Notes under the pieces: model-generated
What the model was told of the DNA's origin: nothing
What the model saw: the letters and a program-made list of their open reading frames with translations, nothing else
Databases searched by the model: none
Source of the DNA: Prochlorococcus marinus str. MIT 1013
Lineage (GTDB): Bacteria; Cyanobacteriota; Cyanobacteriia; PCC-6307; Cyanobiaceae
DNA: 64,000 nt
NCBI RefSeq assembly: GCF_027359395.1
Contig: NZ_CP114778.1
Span: 1,488,001-1,552,000 of the forward strand
Reading direction: 5' to 3'
Made by a program: the position numbers and the translations under genes
Part shown: piece by piece, positions 27,707 to 37,800 of the stretch
Position numbering within the stretch: position 1 is the first letter of the stretch
How the letters are laid out: each line of letters starts with the position of its first letter

Positions 27707-28810
27707 TTAAAATCTATCCCATCTGAATTGGGACAAAAAACTACTTTCCTCATTACTTAAAGTGGTCGAGCAAATTGATTTTCCAATTAATTCTGCAGTT
27801 ATTGCCGCCAATAGAACTCCATTGCGATGATGCCCAGTAGCAAGCCAGAGCCCATTAATTGATGACATTCCAAGTAAAGGTCCTTCGTCGGGTGTGCATG
27901 GACGAAAACCCCACCATCTCTCCATATGAGGTAGTTGATTAAGTTCAGGAATAAGAGATTGAATTCCTTTTTGTAGCTCGCTTTGTCCTTTTGGAGTAAG
28001 TCCTTTATGGAAGCCTGCCTCACGCTCACTAGTTGCCCCTACGATTATCAGACCGTCATCTCTTGGAACTAAGTAAATGCCAGGGCCAAAAATAATTCTT
28101 TTTAGAATCTGTTTAGGTCCCTGAATAGATAACATCTGGCCTTTAACAGGAAAAATAGGGAGTGTTTTGAAAATTTGTTTGCTCCAGGCTCCGCAGCAGA
28201 GAACTGCCTCTTCGCTTTTTAAATGATTTATATTTCCATTAATGTCTTTAATTTTGACTCCATTAAATTTATTTGAATCTTTCATTATTTCAATCACTTC
28301 AACTCCTTCTTGAAAGTGAACACCTAATTCAACACAAGCTTTTTCAAGTGCTCTCATTAATAGTCTTCGATTGTCGATTTGACCGTCTTGCCTAAAAAGT
28401 AAACCTAATTTCCATTTTTCTGACAGTCCTGGAACTTCTTGAAGTAGCTCATTCCTGTTTAGCTTTTCACCAAATTTATATGTTGGGTAGGACTCACAGT
28501 CTTTGATTCTTTCAAATGGAACAACAATCCCACAAGTTTTCAGACCACATGACATTTTGCTATTGGTCTCAATGCTTTCTATCCAACTCGGGTGGCTTTG
28601 AAGACTACTTTGACCAAGATTTAATAGATTGCCTTGAAGCCCTTCAGCGTGGGGGGCTAGCATTCCTGCAGCAACAAAACCTGCTGCTTCACTTCTGCTT
28701 CTACTTAAAATTTCTACGCGTTTCCCTTTTTGAGCAAGTTCATGGGCGATTGCAAGACCCATTAATCCTCCTCCGAGGATTAACAATGGTTTTTCATTTA
28801 AGACACCCAT
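27707..28810 (-). CDS. thiO: Glycine oxidase ThiO / FAD-dependent amino-acid oxidase
   Basis: 367 residues. The N-terminal dinucleotide-binding motif LILGGGLMGLAIAHELAQKG is followed by SEAAGFVAAGMLAPHAEG, and the C-terminal half carries FPVKGQMLSIQG, LVPRDDGLIIVGATSEREAG and WWGFRPCTPDEGPLLG. These are hallmarks of the DAO family branch that oxidises glycine to iminoglycine for the thiazole part of thiamine in cyanobacteria. The start is 99 bp from the divergent gatB start. Substrate is inferred from family and length. Confidence 0.88.
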   Translation of the reverse strand: MGVLNEKPLLILGGGLMGLAIAHELAQKGKRVEILSRSRSEAAGFVAAGMLAPHAEGLQGNLLNLGQSSLQSHPSWIESIETNSKMSCGLKTCGIVVPFERIKDCESYPTYKFGEKLNRNELLQEVPGLSEKWKLGLLFRQDGQIDNRRLLMRALEKACVELGVHFQEGVEVIEIMKDSNKFNGVKIKDINGNINHLKSEEAVLCCGAWSKQIFKTLPIFPVKGQMLSIQGPKQILKRIIFGPGIYLVPRDDGLIIVGATSEREAGFHKGLTPKGQSELQKGIQSLIPELNQLPHMERWWGFRPCTPDEGPLLGMSSINGLWLATGHHRNGVLLAAITAELIGKSICSTTLSNEESSFLSQFRWDRF

Positions 28811-28909
28811 TGCTTGAATTGGGAAAATGTTATTTTCAATGTTTTAGATTACGTTAGCTTCCATGACTGAGCTTTTCTTTCATAGGATTCATATATCTAG
28901 GTCAAATTA

Positions 28910-30385
28910 ATGTCAGAATCAAATGTTTCTTGGGAAGTTGTAATCGGATTAGAGACCCATGTTCAGTTGGGGACTAAGAGCAAAATATTTACTAGCGCAT
29001 CAACCAACTTTGGTGACGATCCAAATACTCATATCGATCCAGTGGTATGTGGATTGCCAGGCACTTTGCCAGTTCTAAATAAAAAGGTTCTGGAATATGC
29101 AGTTAAAGCAGCGATGGCTTTAAATTTAAATATTGCCTCTCATAGTAAATTTGATAGAAAGCAATATTTTTATCCAGACTTACCAAAAAATTATCAAATA
29201 TCTCAATTTGATGAACCTATTGCAGAAGATGGTTGGATAGAGGTAGAAGTAGCTGAAAAAGGCAAAGAAACTTATATCAAAAAAATAGGTATTGAACGAT
29301 TACATATGGAGGAGGATGCTGGAAAACTTGTTCATGCAGGTAGTGATCAATTGTCAGGCTCCACCCATTCTTTGGTTGATTACAACAGAGCAGGGGTAGC
29401 ACTTGCTGAAATAGTTAGTAAACCTGATTTAAGAACAGGTAGAGAGGCTGCGGAGTACGCAGCTGAAATTAGAAGAATAATGCGTTATTTGGGAGTATCT
29501 GATGGGAATATGCAAGAGGGATCTTTGCGATGTGATGTAAATATTTCAGTTAGACCAACTGTTGATGATCCATTTGGTACAAAAGTAGAAATAAAAAATA
29601 TGAATTCATTTTCAGCTATTCAGAAAGCTTGTGAATATGAAATTAAGCGGCAAATTAAAGCTTATGAATCTGGAGAAGAAGTAAAACAAGAAACGAGGTT
29701 ATGGGATGAAGCTAAGCAACTTACTAAAAGCATGAGATCAAAAGAAGGTAGTAGTGATTATCGTTATTTTCCTGATCCTGATTTAGGTCCGATTGAAGTA
29801 AGTCATGATTTAAAAGAAAAATGGCGCTCAGAATTACCAGAATTGCCAGCCGCAAAAAGAAATAGATACGCATCAGAACTTGGCCTTTCTATTTATGATG
29901 CAAGAGTTTTAACTGACGAATCTTCAATGGCTATATATTTTGAAAAAGTTGTTGCTGAAGGTGGAGCAGCAAAAACTTCAGCAAATTGGATAACTGGAGA
30001 TATAGCAGCATTTATTAAATCTAATAGATTATCATTTGATCAATTATCTTTTAAGCCAAATGAATTAGCAGAAATGTTGAAAATGATTGACTTAGGAGAA
30101 ATAAGTGGAAAAATTGCTAAAGAAATATTGCCTGAACTTTTAAGTAAGGGTGGTTCTCCAAAGCAATTAGTCAAAGAACGTGGTTTAGGTATGATTGGTG
30201 ATCCTAAAGTTATTGAGGAAATTATTGATAAATTGATCCTTAATCATCCTAGTGAGGTTGAATCTTTTAGAGCAGGGAAGACGAAATTGTTAGGTTTTTT
30301 TGTGGGTCAATTAATGAAGGAAACAAAAGGGAAAGCGGATCCAAAACTTGCTAATCAAATATTAAATAAAAAGTTACTAGGCTAG
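28910..30385 (+). CDS. gatB: Aspartyl/glutamyl-tRNA(Asn/Gln) amidotransferase subunit B
   Basis: 491 residues, complete. Begins MSESNVSWEVVIGLETHVQL and carries the GatB signatures RKQYFYPDLPKNYQISQFDE, LHMEEDAGKLVH, VDYNRAGVALAEIVS and MQEGSLRCDVNISVR, plus a C-terminal YqeY-like tRNA-binding part. With GatA and GatC it amidates Glu-tRNA(Gln); partners lie outside the window. Its last 4 bp overlap the end of the convergent coaE gene. Confidence 0.97.
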   Translation: MSESNVSWEVVIGLETHVQLGTKSKIFTSASTNFGDDPNTHIDPVVCGLPGTLPVLNKKVLEYAVKAAMALNLNIASHSKFDRKQYFYPDLPKNYQISQFDEPIAEDGWIEVEVAEKGKETYIKKIGIERLHMEEDAGKLVHAGSDQLSGSTHSLVDYNRAGVALAEIVSKPDLRTGREAAEYAAEIRRIMRYLGVSDGNMQEGSLRCDVNISVRPTVDDPFGTKVEIKNMNSFSAIQKACEYEIKRQIKAYESGEEVKQETRLWDEAKQLTKSMRSKEGSSDYRYFPDPDLGPIEVSHDLKEKWRSELPELPAAKRNRYASELGLSIYDARVLTDESSMAIYFEKVVAEGGAAKTSANWITGDIAAFIKSNRLSFDQLSFKPNELAEMLKMIDLGEISGKIAKEILPELLSKGGSPKQLVKERGLGMIGDPKVIEEIIDKLILNHPSEVESFRAGKTKLLGFFVGQLMKETKGKADPKLANQILNKKLLG

Positions 30386-31026
30386 AAATTATATAATTTT
30401 TTTAACTGTATTTTCCATGTCTCATCATTATTAGCATTAGTAATAATATAATCTGAAAAATGTTTTTTTAAAGCGTTGTCCCATTGCGCATCAATTCTTT
30501 GATTAGCTTCCTCAAGGCTTAAATTATCTCTTGACTGGAGTCGTTGTAATTGCATGTCTCTAGGACAATCTATGTAACAAATTTCACTACATAAACCTGT
30601 ATAATTTTTTTCAAATAGGAGTGGAATAATTAAGATTACTATAGAATTTGATTTCAATTTTTCTAATTCTTCTTCAATTCTTTTGTTTACGAATGGATGT
30701 ATTATTCCCTCTAGCCATTTTTTTTCAATATGATTTTGAAAAATTATTTTGGCTAATGCTTTGCGATTAATAATTTGATCACTTTTACTTGAATTTTGAA
30801 TTATTTTACTTCCATATCTTAATAAGACTTTTTTGACTATTTGACTTTCAGCTCTTAATGCTTCATGAGCATATACGTCAGCGTCTAAAATAGGCCATTG
30901 CTTGGCTTGAAATAGAAAATCTCCAATAATTGTTTTTCCACTGGCAATACCCCCAGTGATACCTAATCTTCTTTGCTTGCCTTTCCATCTAAGACAAAGT
31001 TTGTTTGTTTGTTGTTGGTCAATCAT
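30382..31026 (-). CDS. coaE: Dephospho-CoA kinase
   Basis: 214 residues with the P-loop RLGITGGIASGKTIIGDFL (about residues 20-38) followed by WPILDADVYAHEAL, and the C-terminal segment RLQSRDNLSLEEANQRIDAQ. It phosphorylates the 3'-hydroxyl of dephospho-CoA in the last step of CoA synthesis. An extra basic N-terminus of about 20 residues precedes the P-loop. The start lies only 15 bp from the divergent argJ start, so the two promoters must overlap the partner gene if the starts are right. Confidence 0.93.
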   Translation of the reverse strand: MIDQQQTNKLCLRWKGKQRRLGITGGIASGKTIIGDFLFQAKQWPILDADVYAHEALRAESQIVKKVLLRYGSKIIQNSSKSDQIINRKALAKIIFQNHIEKKWLEGIIHPFVNKRIEEELEKLKSNSIVILIIPLLFEKNYTGLCSEICYIDCPRDMQLQRLQSRDNLSLEEANQRIDAQWDNALKKHFSDYIITNANNDETWKIQLKKLYNF

Positions 31027-31041
31027 TAATATTGATAGTAA

Positions 31042-32304
31042 GTGAAAAATGCTCTTCTGAATTTGAGTCTTTTGACATCTTCTCTATGGTCTCCAATATC
31101 TGGTGGTATTACTACCCCTGATGGTTTTTTAGCAGCGGGCATTGCCGCAGGATTGAAGCCTTCTGGGAAGAAAGATCTTGCTTTGTTATATGCACCTGAT
31201 GGTGCTTGTTGCAGTGGGACATTTACTCAATCAGTCACTCGTGCTTATTGTGTGGATCTATGTATTGATCGAATCAAGGCATCTGAGGGAAAAATACGTG
31301 CCGTAGTTATCAACTCTGGACACGCAAATGCTTGTACAGGTAGTCGAGGCAAAATTGATAGTGAAATTATTACAAACGAGCTTGCTCAACGCTTGGGATT
31401 ATCTAATGAAGAAGTTTTGATATGTTCCACCGGTTTAATTGGTGAGCCAATACCTGTTGCAAAGGTTATTAGTCACTTGGATCACCTTATAAATAGTTTA
31501 GATAAGGAGGCATATTTGGATGCGGCAAATGCAATTTTGACAACCGATCTTAAAGTAAAGCAAATTGCGTATCAAGCAGTTTTAGGAGGAAGACGAATAT
31601 CTATTGGAGGAATGGCTAAAGGCTCAGGCATGATTCATCCTTCAATGGCAACAATGTTGAGCTACATTACGTGTGATGTAGGCATAGATTATACTTTGTG
31701 GTCGGAGATGATAAAGCGAGTTACAGAATCATCTTTTAACGCCATTACAGTTGATGGAGATACGAGTACAAATGATACTTTTTTAGCGTTTTCTTCCGGA
31801 CCAAAATTAGATCCAAGATATTTATCAACCCTTGAAGAGGGACTACATTTAACAGCTCAATACCTTGCTAAAGCAATTGCAAGAGACGGAGAAGGTGCTA
31901 ATTGCTTGATTGAAATACAAGTTGAGGGTGCTCCAAGTGACTTAGAGGCTCATGTGATAGCTCGCACAATAGCTTCATCCTCTTTGGTTAAAACGGCAGT
32001 TCATGGTCTCGATCCTAATTGGGGACGAATTATTGCTGCACTTGGTCGTGCAGGTATTTCTTTTAATTTTAATGATGTTCAACTATGGATTGGACCTTAT
32101 CAAATATTTTCTAATGGAACACCTCTGGAATTTGATAGACAAATAGTTAGCAACTTTATGCAAGCAAGGATAAAAGGGAAATATTTAATCGACGATCTTA
32201 TAAGTATTAAATTAAGGATAGGGAGGGGAAGAGGTTCGGCTACTGCTTGGGGCTGTGATTTGTCTGATCAATATGTTCGAATTAATGCCGATTATACTAC
32301 GTAG
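31042..32304 (+). CDS. argJ: Bifunctional ornithine acetyltransferase / N-acetylglutamate synthase
   Basis: 420 residues, arginine biosynthesis. The self-cleavage and catalytic site is in KGSGMIHPSMATML (nucleophile Thr204), which splits the precursor into alpha and beta chains. Other conserved blocks are VVINSGHANACTG, TSTNDTFLAF and DPNWGRIIAALGRAG. A TTG at 31063 is an alternative start to the GTG at 31042. The last eight codons (RINADYTT-stop) are the integration target of the elements to the right: this copy is complete, because each insertion restores the gene end. Confidence 0.95.
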   Translation: MKNALLNLSLLTSSLWSPISGGITTPDGFLAAGIAAGLKPSGKKDLALLYAPDGACCSGTFTQSVTRAYCVDLCIDRIKASEGKIRAVVINSGHANACTGSRGKIDSEIITNELAQRLGLSNEEVLICSTGLIGEPIPVAKVISHLDHLINSLDKEAYLDAANAILTTDLKVKQIAYQAVLGGRRISIGGMAKGSGMIHPSMATMLSYITCDVGIDYTLWSEMIKRVTESSFNAITVDGDTSTNDTFLAFSSGPKLDPRYLSTLEEGLHLTAQYLAKAIARDGEGANCLIEIQVEGAPSDLEAHVIARTIASSSLVKTAVHGLDPNWGRIIAALGRAGISFNFNDVQLWIGPYQIFSNGTPLEFDRQIVSNFMQARIKGKYLIDDLISIKLRIGRGRGSATAWGCDLSDQYVRINADYTT

Positions 32305-32306
32305 CC
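32281..32306 (+). repeat. attL core: argJ 3' end, copy A
   Basis: ATTAATGCCGATTATACTAC then GTAGCC, the last codons of argJ (INADYTT-stop). Copies B (42595) and C (48968) encode the same seven residues and stop with only synonymous differences (TAT/TAC, ACT/ACA, ACG/ACA, TAG/TAA). Confidence 0.85.
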
Positions 32307-32352
32307 TATAAAGCCAGTAACAGTAAAGGATTTAAAGGCATGAGAGAAGAAG

Positions 32353-32369
32353 GGTAACACTAAGGTAAC
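32353..32369 (+). repeat. Arm-type site pair GGTAAC x2, 72 bp right of core A
   Basis: GGTAACACTAAGGTAAC: two hexamers with an 11-bp pitch. The start lies 72 bp from the core start, the same offset as the arm at 49040 from core C. Proposed integrase N-domain binding sites. Confidence 0.75.
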
Positions 32370-32774
32370 AGTACTAAAAGATATATTCCTTAGTCCTAGG
32401 TAGCGACTGGATAAGGGGTATGAGGGGTAAATAGTGTCCTCCCTTATACGTTAATGGGGAAGAGAAATTTATGCTGAAAACTAAAGGACTTAAATAGTCA
32501 TCTATCTTTAATCTTTAAGGATGAAGCCTTTGGTACTAAAGATATTAACAGTGCCTGTGTATAGGGCAGAGGTTTCTTTTTAGAGCCTTGCTCTAACTTC
32601 TGATTTCTTATTTTTATTAAATTCATTGTTGTCATTGGATACTTGTTATACGTATTTAGTTCGTTAGGGGATGTTTGAGGAGGTTGGGAAAACTCACTCC
32701 TTCGCTTCGCTCAGTCGTTCGTTTTAGAGTTACTAAATTGTTGTCTTGCGAGCGTAGCGAGCCTTTGTCTTTCT
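32370..32774. other. Left-end spacer of element 1
   Basis: No gene. Contains an imperfect hairpin CGCTTCGCTC (32703-32712) with GAGCGTAGCG (32750-32759), one mismatch in ten, GC-rich against the local AT-rich background. It might end the minus-strand transcript or be an element-borne structural site. Confidence 0.4.
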
Positions 32775-32948
32775 CTAACTAATAACCTTCTCAAGCCTTT
32801 TAAGGATGTTGGCTTGTTTTAGGAATAGTTCTTTTGCTTTATCTGGATTGTCTATGGCTTCAGCCTTGTCAATCAGTTGATCGAAGACAATTACTTTATT
32901 CAGTAGGTTTCGGCAAACTCTTTCTTTTGCCTCGTTGATGATTGGCAT
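32775..32948 (-). CDS. Small helical protein, 57 residues
   Basis: Clean short frame from ATG (32948) to TAG: it starts MPIINEAKERVCRNLLNKVI and ends with a lysine-rich helix (KQANILKRLEKVIS). It lies 74 bp downstream of the 475-residue gene on the same strand and could be its partner. Coding support is composition and position only. No family is recognised. Confidence 0.45.
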   Translation of the reverse strand: MPIINEAKERVCRNLLNKVIVFDQLIDKAEAIDNPDKAKELFLKQANILKRLEKVIS

Positions 32949-33022
32949 TATCGGTATGGAATTTCTTTTTTGAGGTCGTTACCTCTAAATAGAGTAGGAG
33001 GGTCAGACTGAAAACTCAGTGT

Positions 33023-34450
33023 TTATCGCATGTCTGGGTGATGCTCATTCCACCATTCAATGATCTCTTTGTTTGTCATTCTTAGACGACTATCTAATTC
33101 TGCTTTTAAGCGTTCGATGTCTTCATGTCGTTTCTTTTCTTCTGCAGATTTTAGCCTTTGCTTGATAGAATCACGTGCTCTCTCTTCTTGCTTCATTATT
33201 CTTTCCTCTCTGCTTAGATCTAGCCCATATTTTTTAGCCGTTTTCTTAAACTTTTTATTGAGTTCAGCCATCCTTTCTTTTGCTTGAGCTGCATTCTCTT
33301 CTTGCTTTGTTTTTATGTTCTCTAAGACATTAAGTGGGAAAGCTCTATTGAAGTATTCGTCTGCAGTTTCGCCGTCTCTCCTTTTGTATTCTTTGTCTGT
33401 TTTAAAAGAGATGACATCATCATAAAAAAAGATTCCATTCAGCTCAGGTCGATTCAAAAAGAACAACTCAGGGCTTTGATCTATTAACTCTTCATCAGAG
33501 CAGCTATTTAAAAATTCCTCTTCTTCTCTTTCTCTTCTATTGATTTCATATATGTCATTAGCCAATTGATCGTCTTCTGTTCCAGGCGGGAAAGATGCTT
33601 TTATGCGTTCGATTTCCTTTTCTCGTTCACTTAGCTCTTCTAAACCAATAATCCATTTCTCAAAACTTTCACTATTTAAACTCGCCTCATAGTCATCAAT
33701 AATTTGTTGATCTAATTGCCAGCTTTGATCTGCATCTTGAAGAGCAGCCCACATAGCGAGACTCCCATCTTCTTTCATTAACTCGAGGGTCTCACCTCTT
33801 CTTTTATATTCCTCTTCTCGTCTTTCCTCTTCTTTTTCTTTTGCTTTTTCGTAAGCAGCATCAGCAGCTTCACTGAGTGCAGTTAGCTTGGAACCTTGTT
33901 CTTTGTCGTAGGTTTTACTCCACTCTCTAGCTAGTTTTTTCTGGCTAACTCGTGGACTTTTGGTGAGCTTAAAACCTTCATCCTTAACGCTCATCGCAAG
34001 CCAGATAATCGCCAGTCTGACTGTCTCTTTGCTCGTCAGTTTGCAGTTGGTTTGCAACTCATCGAACACCGCCTTCTCAGGCTTCGGAAGCTTGGCCGTA
34101 ACCTTGCTGGAGCGACTTGTGTGACCCTTTTCTTGGCTTTCCTTGCTTGCATATTTCACAAGCCTTAGAGGAGCTTCTAGGGACGTTGTGGAGAGCTCGT
34201 AAAGTGCGATTCTGATAGCGTCTCTTTGGCTTGTCTGGACCGCATTAACCAAGCCTTCAAGCATCTGTTTCTCTTGGAAGCTCAGAATGGTTTCTACCTT
34301 GCTTGAGCATTTAACTTTGCTGATGAGGACTGGATGCTTTTCGGTTCTATACCTGTTCTTTGCAAACTTCCAAAAAGCTAGTGCAGTCTTGGTTCCCTCT
34401 TGGTTTGAGTGACGTGTCTTATTAAATCTATTTGGTCTGTTTAGTTTCAT
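33023..34450 (-). CDS. Charged coiled-coil protein with putative tandem ribbon-helix-helix-like motifs
   Basis: 475 residues, very rich in E, K and R. Two N-terminal segments resemble RHH DNA-binding units: FQEKQMLEGLVNAVQTSQRD then AIRIALYEL (about residues 55-85), and LPKPEKAVFDELQTNCKLTS then KETVRLAIIWLA (about 120-155). The remainder is long charged helix, probably coiled coil (for example EAADAAYEKAKEKEEERREE). There is no signal peptide. As the only putative DNA-binding protein of element 1 besides the integrase, it might regulate the element or act in its replication or partition; this is inference. The start overlaps the end of the upstream 69-residue gene by 23 bp. Confidence 0.6.
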   Translation of the reverse strand: MKLNRPNRFNKTRHSNQEGTKTALAFWKFAKNRYRTEKHPVLISKVKCSSKVETILSFQEKQMLEGLVNAVQTSQRDAIRIALYELSTTSLEAPLRLVKYASKESQEKGHTSRSSKVTAKLPKPEKAVFDELQTNCKLTSKETVRLAIIWLAMSVKDEGFKLTKSPRVSQKKLAREWSKTYDKEQGSKLTALSEAADAAYEKAKEKEEERREEEYKRRGETLELMKEDGSLAMWAALQDADQSWQLDQQIIDDYEASLNSESFEKWIIGLEELSEREKEIERIKASFPPGTEDDQLANDIYEINRREREEEEFLNSCSDEELIDQSPELFFLNRPELNGIFFYDDVISFKTDKEYKRRDGETADEYFNRAFPLNVLENIKTKQEENAAQAKERMAELNKKFKKTAKKYGLDLSREERIMKQEERARDSIKQRLKSAEEKKRHEDIERLKAELDSRLRMTNKEIIEWWNEHHPDMR

Positions 34451-34637
34451 TAGTTTTCATTTCTAATTTTTCTTTTAAAAGCTTTTGTTCTCTCTCTTGC
34501 TTCGGTGTCAAAGGTATCTCGCTATCGCCAAGATCTAATTCGAAGAGTCCTCCTGCACCAAAGTGATTGGTATCTGCTTTTGTGAAAGAGATGGCTGTTA
34601 AAGATAATAAAAGGATGAGTATTAGGTAGCTTTTCAT
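34428..34637 (-). CDS. Small secreted protein, 69 residues
   Basis: A signal peptide (MKSYLILILLLSLTAISFTK, cleavage near TKA) is followed by a short mature peptide with the block GGLFELDLGDSEIPLTPKQE and a charged tail. The same block occurs in a decayed copy at 51.1 kb (GVFELDLGDNKIPLIPKQER), so it is a recurrent element-borne gene. Its end overlaps the following minus-strand gene by 23 bp, suggesting translational coupling. Function unknown. Confidence 0.6.
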   Translation of the reverse strand: MKSYLILILLLSLTAISFTKADTNHFGAGGLFELDLGDSEIPLTPKQEREQKLLKEKLEMKTNETKQTK

Positions 34638-34818
34638 TTTACAAATACAGAAAATTTAGTTAATTGTTGCTCCTAACTTTTCAAGTTAAGCCTTGAAAAA
34701 TATCTGATGATTTAGCATATAATAGTTTTGGCAATTATGCTTTTGATTTTAAAGGGCGAACAAGCTGACTATCTATTCTTATTTACTAATCTTTTAACTT
34801 GATTGGCTTGGACTATCT

Positions 34819-37800
34819 ATGATTCGAAGACTTTATAAAATTTTATTTTTTACTTTTTGTGTGATCCCTATATCAGTTAGTCATATACCTTATGTAATTG
34901 CTAATGAGGTAATACTTGCAAGTCAAAAAGATGATCTAAATCTTTTACAAAAATTCTTTAATAGTGGTTTCGAAAAGCAAGAATCAGGAGATCATGAAGG
35001 AGCAATTGAAGATTACTCCAAAGCTCTAGAAATTGATCCTAAATATGTGTTGGTATGGTGGGGGCGAGGACTTAGCAAAAATCAGCTAGGAGATTATCAA
35101 GGAGCTATTGACGATTATTCTAAAGCTCTAGAAATTGACCCTAAATATGTATGGGCATGGTCAAGCAGAGGAGGTAGCAAGGCTCAGATAGGAGATCATG
35201 AAGGAGCAATTAACGACTACTCCAAAGCTCTAGAAATTGATCCTCAATATTTACTGGCATGGTCAAGTCGAGGGTATAGCAAGAATCAGCTAGAAGATTA
35301 CGAAGGAGCGATTGATGATTATTCCAAAGCCCTAGAAATTGATCCTCAATATTTACTGGCATGGTGGGGTCTAGGGACTAGCAAGTATCAGCTAGAAGAT
35401 TACGAAGGAGCGATTAACGATTACTCCAAAGTTTTAGAAATTGACCCTAAAAATGTATTGGTATGGGAGCGGCGAGGGAAAAGCAAGGAGCAGCTAGAAG
35501 ATTATGAAGGAGCAATTAACGACTACTCCCAAGCCCTGGACATTGATCCTCAATATGTATTTGCATGGTCAAATCGAGGCTATAGCAAGTATCAGCTAGA
35601 AGATTACGAAGGAGCGATTGATGATTATTCCAAAGCCCTGGACATTGATCCTGATTATGTTTTTGCATGGTTTAGTCGAGGGAATAGCAAGGGTCAGCTA
35701 GGAGATTATGAAGGAGCAATTGAAGATTACTCCAAAGCTCTAGAAATTGAACCTCAATATGTATTTGCATGGTCCGGCCGAGGAAGTAGCAAGAGTTCGC
35801 TAGGAGATCATGAAGGAGCGATTAACGACTACTCTAAAGCCCTCGAAATTGATCCTGATTATGTTTATGCATGGTCCGGCCGAGGAAGTAGCAAGAGTTC
35901 GCTAGGAGATCATGAAGGAGCGATTAACGACTACTCTAAAGCCCTCGAAATTGATCCTGATTATGTTTATGCATGGTCCGGCCGAGGAAGTAGCAAGAGT
36001 TCGCTAGGAGATCATGAAGGAGCGATTAACGACTACTCTAAAGCCCTCGAAATTGATCCTGATTATGTTTATGCATGGTTAAGACGAGGAGATAACAAAC
36101 GGGTGTTAGATGATAAAGAAGGAGCTCTCAGTGATTATGAGCAAGTAATTAATTTGGGTGGTTCCAGAGAAGAGATTTTAGTTGCTATTGAAAGTTCTAT
36201 TTCTTTGTATCTTGAGAGATCTGAATTTACTAAAATTCCTAATTTAGTATCAAAGGCTAAAACACTTCTTAAATACAATAAAGCAGAAAAAGGAATTGCT
36301 AACGCAAGATTTAATTACCTTGAAGCTTTATATTACTCGAGTAGTGGAGATAATACAAAAGTTATCCAATTACTTGAAGAAAATCAAGCTATTTTCTCTG
36401 CATTAAATCTCATTGAAGAGGATCCTTCTGAATTACTTTCCAGGAATCTTTTAATTGTTACTTATATGCAACAAGATCAATATAAAAAAGCAAAATCTTT
36501 GATTCAGCGAGGAACATCAGAAGGTGAACTTTATTCTTCATTTATTGCTTTGCAAGAAGGCGATCTCAAAAAAGCAGAGAGAATATTAAAACGATTAAAT
36601 AATGTTTATAAGCAGAAATCAATAAATAATAAAGCAGATCCAACTATTTTATCAACATTAGGTTTGGCATATTGGTGGCAGGGAGAAAATAAGAAAGCTC
36701 AACCATATATAGAAGAGGGGCTAGAACTTTATAAAGAATATTATGGTGAAAATAATCCTATTTTAATACAACCGTTACTTAACATTGCCATGGTTCATTT
36801 TAAGAATGAAGAATATGAAGAAGCTGATGATTATTTGAGAAAAAGCTTAAGACTGCAATTTAAGGAAATTCAAGAAAAAGCATTTTATTTACCTATATCT
36901 AAGAGACAAGATTTTGTTAAAAGACTGGGTATTTCATATGCTGCTATTTTCTCGGCATCTGATATTCATCCAATAGGAAAAGATTTGGCGTTCTTTGCTC
37001 GTATTAATCGTCATGGATTATTGGAAGAAATTGAACGAGAGCAAAGTAAATTATCTTCTTTAAAAGGATCTCAACGTAAGTTACTTGGAAAAATTAAAGC
37101 AATTACCAATACTATTTCATCTAATCAAATCAAAGATCAGATGTTGATAAATAAACTTATCTCAGAAAAGGAATCATTGGAGATAGAGCTTTATAGAACA
37201 ATAAACAAAAGACAATCACGTATTGTTGAAGTGTCTGATATTGCAAATGTTCTATCTAAAGATTCAGTTCTTATAGAATTTCAAAAATATAGACCTTTTA
37301 AGTTTGATCAGCCAAGAGATGCATTGGAGGTTAAAAATTGGGGTAAACCTCTTTATCAAGCATTAATTCTTAAGCCCAATGGAGAAATTCATAGTATTAA
37401 TCTTGGATTTGCAAAATCGATCGACATAAAGATTCAGGAAGCATTACAAGCTTCAGAAGAGATACAAGTGAATGCACAAGCTTTATGGGCTGAGGTAGGT
37501 GATTTGGTTATAGAACCCTTAGCCAATGTGATTGGGAATATCGAAACTTTATTTATTTCACCAGATGGTGAGCTTAATAGAATCCCATTTGCGGCATTAA
37601 GTTCATCTAAGAATAATAAACTACTAGGAGAAGAAGTTAATTTACGTTTATTAACTACTGGGCGTGAGTTATTAGATCTTCAAGAAGAATATAATCTAAC
37701 CAATCAAACATCTCTTGTTGTAGCGAATCCATCCTTTAATTTGATTAGTGATTTATCTAATGATGAGATATCTGATGAAACTATTTTGGCTTCTCAAAAA

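Noticed and set aside
32281-32306. A tRNA gene as the integration target, as expected for tycheposons
   Set aside because: No tRNA-like cloverleaf was found near any of the three cores; the repeated part is the argJ coding end.
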